Shown: positions 52,642-61,063 of the stretch, in pieces
Layout: each line of letters begins with the position of its first letter
Numbering within the stretch: position 1 is the first letter of the stretch
Assembly: GCF_035978755.1 (NCBI RefSeq)
Contig: NZ_CP108414.1
Span: 6,882,001-6,946,000, forward strand
DNA length: 64,000 bases
Direction of reading: 5' to 3'
Source: Streptomyces sp. NBC_01298
Lineage (GTDB): Bacteria > Actinomycetota > Actinomycetes > Streptomycetales > Streptomycetaceae
Made by a program: the position numbers and the translations under genes
Notes under the pieces: model-generated
Told to the model about the DNA's origin: nothing
Seen by the model: the letters and a program-made list of their open reading frames with translations, nothing else
Databases searched by the model: none

Positions 52642-53526
52642 ATGCGACTCGAACCCGGACAGGTGGCAGTGGTCACCGGAGCCGCCAGTGGCATCGGCCT
52701 CGCGATGGCCCGCCGCTTCGCCGCCGAGGGGCTGAAGGTGGTCCTCGCCGACGTGGAGGAGGGCGCCCTGCGCAAGGCCGCCGACGAACTCGCCGCCGAC
52801 GGCGCCGAGGTGCTCGCCAAGATCGTCGACGTCAGCGACCGGGACTCCGTGATCTCGCTGGCCGACGCGGCGTACGAGACCTTCGGCGCCGTGCACGTCC
52901 TCTGCAACAACGCGGGCGTCGGCTCCGGAGCCGAGGGCCGCATGTGGGAGCACGAGCCCAACGACTGGAAATGGGCCTTCTCCGTCAACGTCTGGGGCGT
53001 CTTCCACGGCATCCAGGCCTTCGTCCCCCGCATGATCGCCGCCGGCGGCCCCGGCCACATCGTCAACACCTCCTCCGGCGACGGCGGCATCGCCCCGCTG
53101 CCCACCGCCTCGGTCTACGCCGTCACCAAGGCGGCCGTGGTCACCATGACCGAGTCGCTCTACGCCCACCTCAAGGCGGAGGGCGCGGCCATCGGCGCCT
53201 CCGTGCTCTTCCCCGGACCGCACATGCTGCGCACCGGCCTGTGGGAGTCGCACCGCAACCGGCCCGACCGGTACGCCAAGGAACGCCCGCGCAAGTCCCC
53301 GTACCGCAGCCTCGACCAGTACGAGGCGGCCATGAAGAACGCCGGCCACGAGGTGAACTTCACCCCGGTCGAGGACGTCGCGGACCACGTCGTGGACGGC
53401 ATCCGCGCCGACCGCTTCTGGATGCTGCCCGACAGCGAGCACAGCGACCGCCAGATCCGCGCCCGGTCGCAGTCGATGCTCGACCGCGCCAACCCCGCCT
53501 ACCTGGAAAGCTTCATCCTCGACTGA
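52642..53526 (+). CDS. Short-chain dehydrogenase/reductase
   Basis: 294 residues. Cofactor motif VAVVTGAASGIGLAMARRF (TGxxxGIG), NNAGVGSGAEG, catalytic Ser in HIVNTSSGDGG and Y-x-x-x-K in SVYAVTKAAVV. All catalytic residues are intact. The C-terminal third (HRNRPDRYAKERPRKS, EVNFTPVEDVADHVVDGI) is long compared with classical SDRs. Ribosome site gggga before ATG 52642. Its substrate is probably a product or precursor of the neighbouring amidohydrolase-2 enzymes. Confidence 0.92.
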   Translation: MRLEPGQVAVVTGAASGIGLAMARRFAAEGLKVVLADVEEGALRKAADELAADGAEVLAKIVDVSDRDSVISLADAAYETFGAVHVLCNNAGVGSGAEGRMWEHEPNDWKWAFSVNVWGVFHGIQAFVPRMIAAGGPGHIVNTSSGDGGIAPLPTASVYAVTKAAVVTMTESLYAHLKAEGAAIGASVLFPGPHMLRTGLWESHRNRPDRYAKERPRKSPYRSLDQYEAAMKNAGHEVNFTPVEDVADHVVDGIRADRFWMLPDSEHSDRQIRARSQSMLDRANPAYLESFILD

Positions 53527-53538
53527 GGAGTCTCCATC

Positions 53539-54825
53539 GTGAGTGCGTACGAAGACCCGTACCTGATCATCTCCTCCGACTGCCACGCGGGACTGCCCAC
53601 CGAGCAGTACCGCCCCTATCTGGACAGCGCCTTCCACCCGCAGTTCGACGAGTTCCTCGGCGAGCGCGACGCCCGCCGCGCCGAGGCCACCAAGCTGGGC
53701 GTGCGCAACGAGGCCTTCGCCGAGAAGTGGTTCCACGACCACGAGGAGGGCCTCAAGGGCGGCTGGGACGTCACGCAGCGGCTGAAGGAGCTCGACGGCG
53801 ACGGCGTGGCCGCCGAAGTCGTCTTCCCCGACGCCGACGCCGTGGACAGCCAGACCGCCGCCCCCTTCGGGGTGGGCCTCGGCCTCTCCGGCGACCAGGA
53901 CCCCGAGCTCGGCATGGCCGGCGCCCAGGCGCACAACCGCTGGCTCGCCGAGTTCGTGTCCGAGAACCCCGAGCGGCACTGCGGGGTCGCCCTGCTGCCC
54001 ATCACCGGCGACCCGGACAAGGTCGTCGCCGAGATATACCGGGCCAAGGCATCCGGGCTGGGCGCCCTGATGATCCCGGCCATGTGGGTGGACAAGGCCC
54101 CGTACCACGACCGCCGTTACGACCCGGTGTGGGCGGCGGCGGCCGAGACGCGGATGCCGATCGTCACGCACTCCGGCTCCTCGCCGCGCCACGAGTACGG
54201 GGACCACCTGGGCATCTTCGTCTCCGAGGTCACCTGGTGGCCGGCCCGCCCGCTGTGGTTCCTGCTCTGGTCCGGGGTCTTCGAGCGGCACCCGGGCCTG
54301 AAGTTCGGCGTCGCCGAGTCGGGCTGCTGGTGGCTGCCCAACCAGCTCTGGTTCATGGACCGGCTCTACCTCGGCGCGCACGGCGGCAAGAAGCTCTCGC
54401 CGTTCGAGGAACTGAAGCGGCCGCCGAGCGAGTACCTGGACCGGCAGGTGTTCGTCTGCGCGACCAACACCAAGCGGCGCGAACTGGCCCAGCGCTACGA
54501 GATCGGCGTGGACAACATCCTGTGGGGCTCGGACTTCCCGCACCCCGAAGGGACCTGGCCCAACACCCGCAACTGGCTGAAGAACACCTTCCACGACATC
54601 CCCGTCGAGGAGACCCGCCGGATGCTGGGCCTGGCCGCCGCCGAGGTCTTCGGCTTCGACACCGACAAGCTGGCGCCGATCGCCCGCCGCATCGGCCCCA
54701 CCCCCGCCGAGCTCGGGCAGAGCGCGGACCAGGCGGCCGTCGAAGCCTCCTGGGCGCGCTCGCGCGACGTGGGCCGGCACTGGCTGACGGACAACGACTT
54801 CCCGGTGCTGGGGGTGAACCCGTGA
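53539..54825 (+). CDS. Amidohydrolase-2 family hydrolase/decarboxylase, first copy
   Basis: 428 residues from GTG 53539 (gaggag upstream). It begins LIISSDCHAGLPTEQYRPYL, where DCH replaces the HxH metal motif, and continues EVVFPDADAVDSQTAAPFG, AHNRWLAEF, PIVTHSGSSPRHEYG (His ligand), GSDFPHPEGTWP (the Asp-Phe-Pro-His signature of the family). Enzymes of this family hydrolyse or decarboxylate aromatic or ring carboxylates. The next gene is a homologue overlapping by four bases; the pair probably act on one substrate or as two steps. Confidence 0.88.
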   Translation: MSAYEDPYLIISSDCHAGLPTEQYRPYLDSAFHPQFDEFLGERDARRAEATKLGVRNEAFAEKWFHDHEEGLKGGWDVTQRLKELDGDGVAAEVVFPDADAVDSQTAAPFGVGLGLSGDQDPELGMAGAQAHNRWLAEFVSENPERHCGVALLPITGDPDKVVAEIYRAKASGLGALMIPAMWVDKAPYHDRRYDPVWAAAAETRMPIVTHSGSSPRHEYGDHLGIFVSEVTWWPARPLWFLLWSGVFERHPGLKFGVAESGCWWLPNQLWFMDRLYLGAHGGKKLSPFEELKRPPSEYLDRQVFVCATNTKRRELAQRYEIGVDNILWGSDFPHPEGTWPNTRNWLKNTFHDIPVEETRRMLGLAAAEVFGFDTDKLAPIARRIGPTPAELGQSADQAAVEASWARSRDVGRHWLTDNDFPVLGVNP

Positions 54826-56063
54826 GTTCCGAGACCCCGGCCTCCGGGGAGGACCGCTACACGGTCATCTCCGCCGACTGCCACGCGGGCGCCGACCTGC
54901 TGGACTACAAGCCGTACCTGGAGAAGCGCCACCACGCCGAGTTCGACGCCTGGGCCGCGACCTACGTCAACCCGTACGAGGACCTCCTCGCGGACACGGC
55001 CGACCGCAACTGGAACTCCCAGCGGCGCCTGACCGAGCTCGAAGCAGACGGGATCGTCGCGGAGGTGCTCTTCCCGAACACCATCCCGCCGTTCTTCCCC
55101 AAGGCCTCGCTGATGGCCCAGCCCCCGACGGCGGCCGAGTACGAGATGCGCTGGGCCGGGCTCCAGGCCCACAACCGGTGGCTGGCGGACTTCTGCGCGG
55201 ACGCGCCGGGCCGCCGGGCGGGCGTGGTCCAGATCCTGCTGAACGACGTGGACGCGGCGGTCCGGGAGATCCGCCGCACCCGCACCGCGGGCCTGACCGG
55301 CGGCATCCTGCTGCCCGGCGTCCCGCCCGGCTCCACCGTTCCCGAGCTCTACTCGGAGGTCTACGACCCGATCTGGGCCGTCTGCGACGAGCTGGACGTG
55401 CCGGTCAACCACCACGGCGGCTCCGCCTCGCCGCCCCTGGGCGACGAGCCCGCGGCGCGGGCCGTCTTCATGGTGGAGACCACCTGGTTCTCCCACCGGG
55501 CCCTGTGGCACCTCATCTTCGGCGGTGCCTTCCGCCGCAACCCCGGGCTGAAACTGGTCCTGACGGAGCAGGGCTCCGGCTGGATCCCCGGCGTGATCGA
55601 GATGCTGGACTACTACCACGGCCGCCTGGTCGCGGCCTCGGCCACCGCCGAGGCCAAGTTCGGCGCCGGGCTGGCCGAGTCCATGGGCAAGGGGCCGAGC
55701 CAGGTCTGGCGGGACAACTGCTTCGTGGGAGCGAGCTTCATGCGCCCCCACGAGGTCCCGCTGCGGGACCGGATCGGCCTCGACAAGATCATGTGGGGCA
55801 GCGACTACCCCCACGACGAGGGCACCACGCCCTACTCCCGCGAGGGCCTGCGCATCGCCTACGCGGGCCTGCCCCGCGAGGAGGTCGCCGCCATGGTCGG
55901 CGGCAACGCCGCCCGGGTGTACGGCTTCGACCTCGCCCTCCTCGACGCGGTGGCCGCCAAGCACGGACCCCTCGTCTCGGAGGTCGCGCAGCCCCTGACG
56001 GAGGTCCCGGCGGCCGCCACCAGCCCGGCCTTCGCCCGAGGGGGCTCGGTCCGGGTCTGGTAG
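54822..56063 (+). CDS. Amidohydrolase-2 family hydrolase/decarboxylase, second copy
   Basis: 413 residues from GTG 54822, overlapping the upstream stop in GTGA. It shares the plan of its neighbour: YTVISADCHAGADLLDYKPYL, AEVLFPNTIPPFFPKASLM, AHNRWLADF, DVPVNHHGGSASPPLGD (metal His), WGSDYPHDEGTTPYS. It is thus a tandem paralogue, with different N-terminal and middle loops. It closes the operon, which ends 60 bases before the convergent NACHT gene. Substrate unknown. Confidence 0.88.
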   Translation: MSSETPASGEDRYTVISADCHAGADLLDYKPYLEKRHHAEFDAWAATYVNPYEDLLADTADRNWNSQRRLTELEADGIVAEVLFPNTIPPFFPKASLMAQPPTAAEYEMRWAGLQAHNRWLADFCADAPGRRAGVVQILLNDVDAAVREIRRTRTAGLTGGILLPGVPPGSTVPELYSEVYDPIWAVCDELDVPVNHHGGSASPPLGDEPAARAVFMVETTWFSHRALWHLIFGGAFRRNPGLKLVLTEQGSGWIPGVIEMLDYYHGRLVAASATAEAKFGAGLAESMGKGPSQVWRDNCFVGASFMRPHEVPLRDRIGLDKIMWGSDYPHDEGTTPYSREGLRIAYAGLPREEVAAMVGGNAARVYGFDLALLDAVAAKHGPLVSEVAQPLTEVPAAATSPAFARGGSVRVW

Positions 56064-56123
56064 CGCCCCGCGCCCCGCGCCCGCGCTCCCGCGCCACCGG
56101 CCCCGGGCGCCCGCCGGAGCGGC

Positions 56124-59100
56124 TCAGTCCCTGCGGACGAGCCGCTCCGGCGGGATCAGCTCCGTACCCCTCACGTGCGTGCCCCGGCGCAGCTCGATCA
56201 CCAGCTGCTCCACGGGCGCGAGCGGAGACAGGTCCAGGGTCCCCAGACATTCGCTCAGCACGAGCCGGCGCAGCTCCGGGAACTCGCGCAGTGCCTCCAG
56301 CGACCCCTCCAGCGCGCACCGGATCAGCACGAGCCGGCCGAGACGTTCGTACGGCAGGAGCGCCCCGGCCGACACGGGCGCCGCGTGCCGGATCTGCAGG
56401 GCGGTCAGTCCCCTGAGCGGCAGCGAGCGCACCAGCTGCCGGTACTGGCCGCTGCCGGCGACCGTCAGCTTCTCCACCCGCGGCCACCGCTCGATCCCGT
56501 CGAGCGTCATCCGGCGGGCCCCCTGCCACAGGTGCAGCGCGGTCAGCGAGTCCGCGGCGGGCACGTCCCCGATCCGCCGCTGCTCCGGCTCGAAACCGAT
56601 GATCAGCGAGCGCAGGTCCGCGGCCCCCGCCAGGGGAGCGAGCGAGAGGTCGTCCCGGAGGTAGCCGAAGGCGAGGCTGTCCGCCCGCAGTTCGGACACC
56701 ACCTCGATCCCGGTGACCTGCGGGCAGTCCAGGACGCCCAGGTGCCGCAGCGAGGACTGCCCGGCCAGCGGGGACAGATCGGCCAGCCCCGGATTGCGGT
56801 GCAGGGTCAGCGACTCCAGGTCCCGCCGCCCCGCGATCTCCGGTGGAACGGGGCCGTCCCAGGTGACGTGGAGCCGGCGGACGTGCCGGAGCCGCTCCAG
56901 GGCCCGCAACTGTCCGGGCGTCCGCACGTGCAGGTGGGCCGTGGTCATGGGGGCGTCCGCGAGCACCGCGTCCGCGTACGCCTCCACGGGGAACCTCCCC
57001 CAGGCGTCGGAGAGTTCGCGGGCGGCCTCGTAGCGGTCGTCCGTCCGGAAGCCCGCGATCACCTGGAGTGCCCGGTCGCCGCCGACGAGCGCCGCCGTAC
57101 GGATCGTCGCGGCGGCCTCGGCCTCGACGAGCCCGGCCGGCTCCGGCAGCAGCTCCAGTACGAGTTCTCCCGCCTTGGCCAGTTCCTCGGCCTGGCCCGG
57201 GGAGCGCGGGGGCAGCAGGAGCGCGGTCCGGGCCGTCACCTCGCGCCGGACCTCCGGATCCAGCTCGGGCGCGTGTTCCAGACAGGCGGCCGCGAGCAGC
57301 ACGAGCCGGCTGCGGTCGGGTTCCGACCGGTCGGCCCGCTCCAGCAACTGCCGCAGCAGATAGGAGCGTTCATCGGGCCGGGCGTGTCCCACGGCCATCC
57401 GGACCACGTTGTCCCAGGTGTACTCGTGCGCATGGCGCACCAGGACGCCGAAGTCCCGCGCCTCCACGGCCGCCTTGGCGCCGAGGTAGTCCTGGAAGGT
57501 CTGGTGGACGAACAGGACCGAGCCCGGTACCGGTTCCCGGAGCAGCCCGCTGCGGATCAGCAGGTGCTGGAACACCGCCTGCGCGTCGGCCTGGGCCTTG
57601 ACCTGCGGCATGGAGTCGAGCGATTCGGTGATCATCCCGATCGCCTCCTCGGCGGAGGCCTCCACCTGCCCGTTGCGGATCAGCCAGTACGCGAGGCGCT
57701 GGAGCAGCAGGGTCTGCTCGTCCCGGCTGAGGTAGACCCCCTCGACCCCGGAGATGTCCCGCTCGCTGTCGCGGCGGATCAGCAGCATGTCCAGAGCCGT
57801 GTCGTAGAGCTCCTTGCGGGCCCGGGGCAGATGCATCCGGCGGTCCCGGTTCAGCGCGCACAGCAGGGCGCACATGAGCGGGTTCGTCGCCAGCCTGCCC
57901 AGGTCCCGGCGCGATCCCACGGCCTCCAGGAGCGCCGTCTCGTACCGGTCGAGCAGTTCCCGCTCCGGCCCCTCGTCCTCGCCGTCCGCCTCGCCCCGGG
58001 CGGAGGCGTGCCAGTGCGTGATGAAGGCGCCGACGTCGTCGCGGTCCATCGGCAGCAGGGCGAGGGAGGTGAAACCCTGGGCGGTCAGCCAGTCCTCGGG
58101 TACGGCAGAGTGCCGGGTGGTGACCACGAAGCGGGCCGCCGGGTACGCGGTGAGCAGGTCCCGCAGCCAGGACTCGGTCCGGTCGCGCAGCCGCGGAGGC
58201 ATCTCGTCCACTCCGTCGATCAGCACCAGCGCCCGCCCGGTGGCCAGGAGCCCGGTGATCCAGCCTTCCGGCGGCACCAGCGGGACGCCCGTCGCGCCGA
58301 GCCAGTCCTGCGGCCGGGGCAGTCCGGCGGGGGAGTTGAAGGAGCGCAGCGGCAGGACGAAGGGGACCAGGCCGTTCCAGTCCGGCAACTGGGCCGTGAA
58401 GCTGCTGCGGGCCGCGTTGAGGGCCAGCCATTTCACCAGGGTGCTCTTGCCCGAGCCGGCCGGGCCGCGCAGCAGGACCCGCTCGGTGGCGCTCAGCGCC
58501 ACCTCGGCCTTCACCGAGCTCTGCAGGCCGGGTTCTTCGAGGAACTCCCCGCCGCTGACGGCGAGGCTGATGTAGGCGCGGTCCAGGGACCAGTCCTGGC
58601 GGTCCTGGCTGAGCGTCAGCCCGTACAGCTGGACCCGCCCCTGGGCCCCGGCGACGTACTGGGCGTACCGCTCCTCGAAGGCCGAGAAGACCTCGGCCGC
58701 CTCGGTGACCCCTTCCGCGGACTCGGTGATCTCCGCGGACCCGGTGGCCCGGTCGGGCTCGGCGGCCCCGGCGGGCCGGGCGGCTCCCGCGGCCCCGGCG
58801 CCGCCTGCGGCCGGCGGACCGGAGGGGTCCCCCTCGTCGAAGGCGGCGGCCGCCGCCTCCGCCGTGGTCGGGGGGCCGCCCCGCGGGGAGGAGCCCCGCT
58901 CCGCAGCCGCCCGGCCATCGAGGCACAGGACGAACAGTTCCCGGTAGGCGGCCGCCGCCGCGGGGCCCAGCTCCGCGGGCGGCGGGGGCACGGGCACGGC
59001 CGAGGGGCCGGCGGCGGCCTGGAGGAGGGCCCCGGTCTCCTTCGGGCTGAGCGCGGCGAACGCCCCGCGGACCGCGTCCACCGCGTTCTGGCGGTCGGCT

Positions 59101-59288
59101 CCGTCGAGTCCCGCGCTCGCTTCCCTCAGCAGGCCGACCAGCCTGTGCGCGCGGCGCAGCCGTTCGCGGACGTCCTCCCGCACCGGCCTGAACCGGGGCG
59201 CCCCCGGCGGCCGGGCCCGCATCACCGTCCGCGCCGCCGCGTCCGCCGCCTCTAAGAGGATCTCTTCAAAACCCGCTTCGTGCCCCAT
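56124..59288 (-). CDS. NACHT-domain STAND ATPase with LRR-like C-terminus (bacterial NLR-type)
   Basis: 1054 residues from ATG 59288. Residues 1-110 are helical and not recognised as a known effector (EEILLEAADAAARTVMRARP, VREDVRERLRRAHRLVGLLREAS). A Pro/Gly/Ala linker (120-200) follows. The NACHT domain has Walker A RVLLRGPAGSGKSTLVKWLA (about 269-288), Walker B ALVLIDGVDEMPPR (about 351-364), sensor ARFVVTTRHSAVPE and a winged-helix region up to about 600 (VPGSVLFVHQTFQDYLGAKAAVE). The C-terminal 260 residues contain short Leu-rich repeats (LESLTLHRNPGLADLSPLAG, LRHLGVLDCPQVTGIEVVSE). Such proteins form oligomers on ligand sensing; several bacterial NACHT proteins defend against phages. Defence is inferred. 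Confidence 0.85.
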   Translation of the reverse strand: MGHEAGFEEILLEAADAAARTVMRARPPGAPRFRPVREDVRERLRRAHRLVGLLREASAGLDGADRQNAVDAVRGAFAALSPKETGALLQAAAGPSAVPVPPPPAELGPAAAAAYRELFVLCLDGRAAAERGSSPRGGPPTTAEAAAAAFDEGDPSGPPAAGGAGAAGAARPAGAAEPDRATGSAEITESAEGVTEAAEVFSAFEERYAQYVAGAQGRVQLYGLTLSQDRQDWSLDRAYISLAVSGGEFLEEPGLQSSVKAEVALSATERVLLRGPAGSGKSTLVKWLALNAARSSFTAQLPDWNGLVPFVLPLRSFNSPAGLPRPQDWLGATGVPLVPPEGWITGLLATGRALVLIDGVDEMPPRLRDRTESWLRDLLTAYPAARFVVTTRHSAVPEDWLTAQGFTSLALLPMDRDDVGAFITHWHASARGEADGEDEGPERELLDRYETALLEAVGSRRDLGRLATNPLMCALLCALNRDRRMHLPRARKELYDTALDMLLIRRDSERDISGVEGVYLSRDEQTLLLQRLAYWLIRNGQVEASAEEAIGMITESLDSMPQVKAQADAQAVFQHLLIRSGLLREPVPGSVLFVHQTFQDYLGAKAAVEARDFGVLVRHAHEYTWDNVVRMAVGHARPDERSYLLRQLLERADRSEPDRSRLVLLAAACLEHAPELDPEVRREVTARTALLLPPRSPGQAEELAKAGELVLELLPEPAGLVEAEAAATIRTAALVGGDRALQVIAGFRTDDRYEAARELSDAWGRFPVEAYADAVLADAPMTTAHLHVRTPGQLRALERLRHVRRLHVTWDGPVPPEIAGRRDLESLTLHRNPGLADLSPLAGQSSLRHLGVLDCPQVTGIEVVSELRADSLAFGYLRDDLSLAPLAGAADLRSLIIGFEPEQRRIGDVPAADSLTALHLWQGARRMTLDGIERWPRVEKLTVAGSGQYRQLVRSLPLRGLTALQIRHAAPVSAGALLPYERLGRLVLIRCALEGSLEALREFPELRRLVLSECLGTLDLSPLAPVEQLVIELRRGTHVRGTELIPPERLVRRD

Positions 59289-59340
59289 CTCCCACGCCCT
59301 CCCCTTGGCCCGGACACCCTCACCCGGAAGCATCTCGTGA

Positions 59341-59375
59341 ACCGTCGGTAACACCGATGGATACCGATCGGTAAC
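59341..59375. promoter_or_regulatory. Palindrome cluster between the divergent NACHT and hydroxylase genes
   Basis: A 12-bp perfect palindrome taccgatcggta at 59362-59373 and a related accgtcggtaac at 59341-59352 lie between the divergent starts at 59288 and 59418. They could bind one dimeric regulator twice. Confidence 0.4.
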
Positions 59376-59417
59376 AACCCCTAGCCGAGCCCCCGAACCC
59401 GCCTCTATGGTGCGGAC

Positions 59418-60323
59418 ATGCCGAACCTGCCCGATGTCGTGCTGTGGTCCATACCCGCCTTCGTCCTGCTCACCGTGATAGAGCTCGTGAGCTACCGCCT
59501 CCATCCCGACGAGGACGCCGCCGGGTACGAGACCAAGGACGCCGTCACCAGCCTCGGCATGGGGATCGGCAGCCTCGGCTTCGACTTCCTCTGGAAGATC
59601 CCGATCGTCGCGATCTACACCGCGGTCTACGAGCTCACCCCGCTGCGCGTCCCCGTCCTGTGGTGGACCGTTCCGCTGATGCTGCTCGCGCAGGACTTCC
59701 TCTACTACTGGCAGCACCGCGGCCACCACGTCATCCGGATCCTGTGGGCCTGCCACGTCGTCCACCACAGCAGCCGCAAGTTCAACCTCACCACCGCCCT
59801 GCGCCAGCCCTGGACCAGCGCCACCTCCTGGCCGTTCTACCTCCCGATGATCGCGCTGGGCGTGCACCCGGCGGCCATCGCGTTCTGCTACTCGGTCAAC
59901 CTCGTCTACCAGTTCTGGATCCACACCGAGCGCATCGACAAGCTGCCCCGGCCGATCGAGTTCGTCTTCAACTCCCCCTCCCACCACCGCGTCCACCACG
60001 CCTCCCAGGGCGGCTACCTGGACCGGAACTTCGGCGGCATCCTGATCGTCTGGGACCGGATGTTCGGCTCCTGGGTGGGGGAGACCGACAAGCCCGTCTT
60101 CGGCCTCACCAAGAACATCGGCACCTACAACCCGCTGCGCGTCGCCACCCACGAGTACGCCTCCATCGCCCGGGACGTGCGCGGGGCCACCACCTGGCGC
60201 GAGCGCGCCGGACGCGTGTTCCGCGGCCCGGGCTGGCAGCCCGCGCAGGCCGCGCAGGCCACTCCGACCGAGACGGCCACGGCCACAGCCCCGCCCGCGC
60301 CCGCCCCGGAGCACGCCGCGTGA
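59418..60323 (+). CDS. Sterol desaturase/fatty acid hydroxylase family membrane protein
   Basis: 301 residues, four or more membrane segments (VVLWSIPAFVLLTVIELV, WWTVPLMLLAQDFLYYWQ, WPFYLPMIALGVHPAAIAF). The di-iron His boxes are H-x3-H as HRGHH, HxxHH as CHVVHHSSR and HHRVHH in SPSHHRVHHASQG. These place an oxygen-dependent hydroxylase or desaturase in the membrane, acting on lipids. A Pro/Ala tail ends the protein. ATG 59418 is used. The stop overlaps the lysoplasmalogenase start in GTGA, implying joint action on ether or plasmalogen-like lipids, an inference. Confidence 0.9.
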   Translation: MPNLPDVVLWSIPAFVLLTVIELVSYRLHPDEDAAGYETKDAVTSLGMGIGSLGFDFLWKIPIVAIYTAVYELTPLRVPVLWWTVPLMLLAQDFLYYWQHRGHHVIRILWACHVVHHSSRKFNLTTALRQPWTSATSWPFYLPMIALGVHPAAIAFCYSVNLVYQFWIHTERIDKLPRPIEFVFNSPSHHRVHHASQGGYLDRNFGGILIVWDRMFGSWVGETDKPVFGLTKNIGTYNPLRVATHEYASIARDVRGATTWRERAGRVFRGPGWQPAQAAQATPTETATATAPPAPAPEHAA

Positions 60324-61045
60324 GCGCCGCCGGACCCGCCGAGCGCGCGCAGTCCCGTACGCCTTCCTGGGCGCGCCCCGCCGTCCTGCCGGGCTCCGGC
60401 TCCGCCGGCCGGGCGCTGCTCGCCGCCTTCGCCGTCGCCACCGCCCTGGACCTCGGATCCCTGCTGGCGGACTGGCACCCCGGGCACCTCGTCGCCAAGC
60501 CGCTGCTGATGCCGCTGCTCGTCGCCTACGTCATCACCCGCCGCGCCCCCCGCCTGTTGATCGCGGCCCTGCTGTTCGGCTGGGGCGGCGACCTGGCCCT
60601 GCTCTTCGACGCCGATCCCGCCTTCCTGATCGGCATGGGCTCCTTCGCCGCCGGGCACGTCTGCTACCTCGTGCTGTTCGGCCGCCGCCGGACGGGCCCC
60701 CTGCTCGGGGCCGCGTACGCCGCCGCGCTGCTGTCCACCGTCACGCTGCTCTGGGGCGACCTGCCCGCGGACCTGCGGATCCCGGTCGCCGGGTACAGCC
60801 TGCTGCTCACCGCCATGGCCTACCGCTCCAGCGCCCTGGGACTGCGGGCCGGGCTCGGCGGGGCGCTGTTCCTGCTCTCCGACACGCTCATCGCCACCGG
60901 GGTCGCCGAGTGGCCCCAGCTGCCCCGCGCCGACTTCTGGGTCATGGCCACCTACGTGGCGGCCCAGTACCTGCTGGCCACGGGAGCACTCGCGCCGGAG
61001 CGGGCGTACGGTAGGGAGGCCCTACAGGGCTCAACCATTTCCTAG
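60320..61045 (+). CDS. Lysoplasmalogenase-like (YhhN/TMEM86 family) membrane protein
   Basis: 241 residues from GTG 60320, coupled by GTGA to the hydroxylase gene. Seven to eight membrane segments (LLAAFAVATALDLGSLL, LLIAALLFGWGGDLALLF, AGHVCYLVLFGR, GGALFLLSDTLIATGVA, MATYVAAQYLLATGAL). Conserved Asp in GWGGDLALLFD and LLSDTLIA fit the proposed active site of YhhN proteins. In animals the family hydrolyses the vinyl ether bond of lysoplasmalogens. The bacterial substrate is not established. Confidence 0.87.
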   Translation: MSAAGPAERAQSRTPSWARPAVLPGSGSAGRALLAAFAVATALDLGSLLADWHPGHLVAKPLLMPLLVAYVITRRAPRLLIAALLFGWGGDLALLFDADPAFLIGMGSFAAGHVCYLVLFGRRRTGPLLGAAYAAALLSTVTLLWGDLPADLRIPVAGYSLLLTAMAYRSSALGLRAGLGGALFLLSDTLIATGVAEWPQLPRADFWVMATYVAAQYLLATGALAPERAYGREALQGSTIS

Positions 61046-61063
61046 CCGGAGGACTGCACCACC

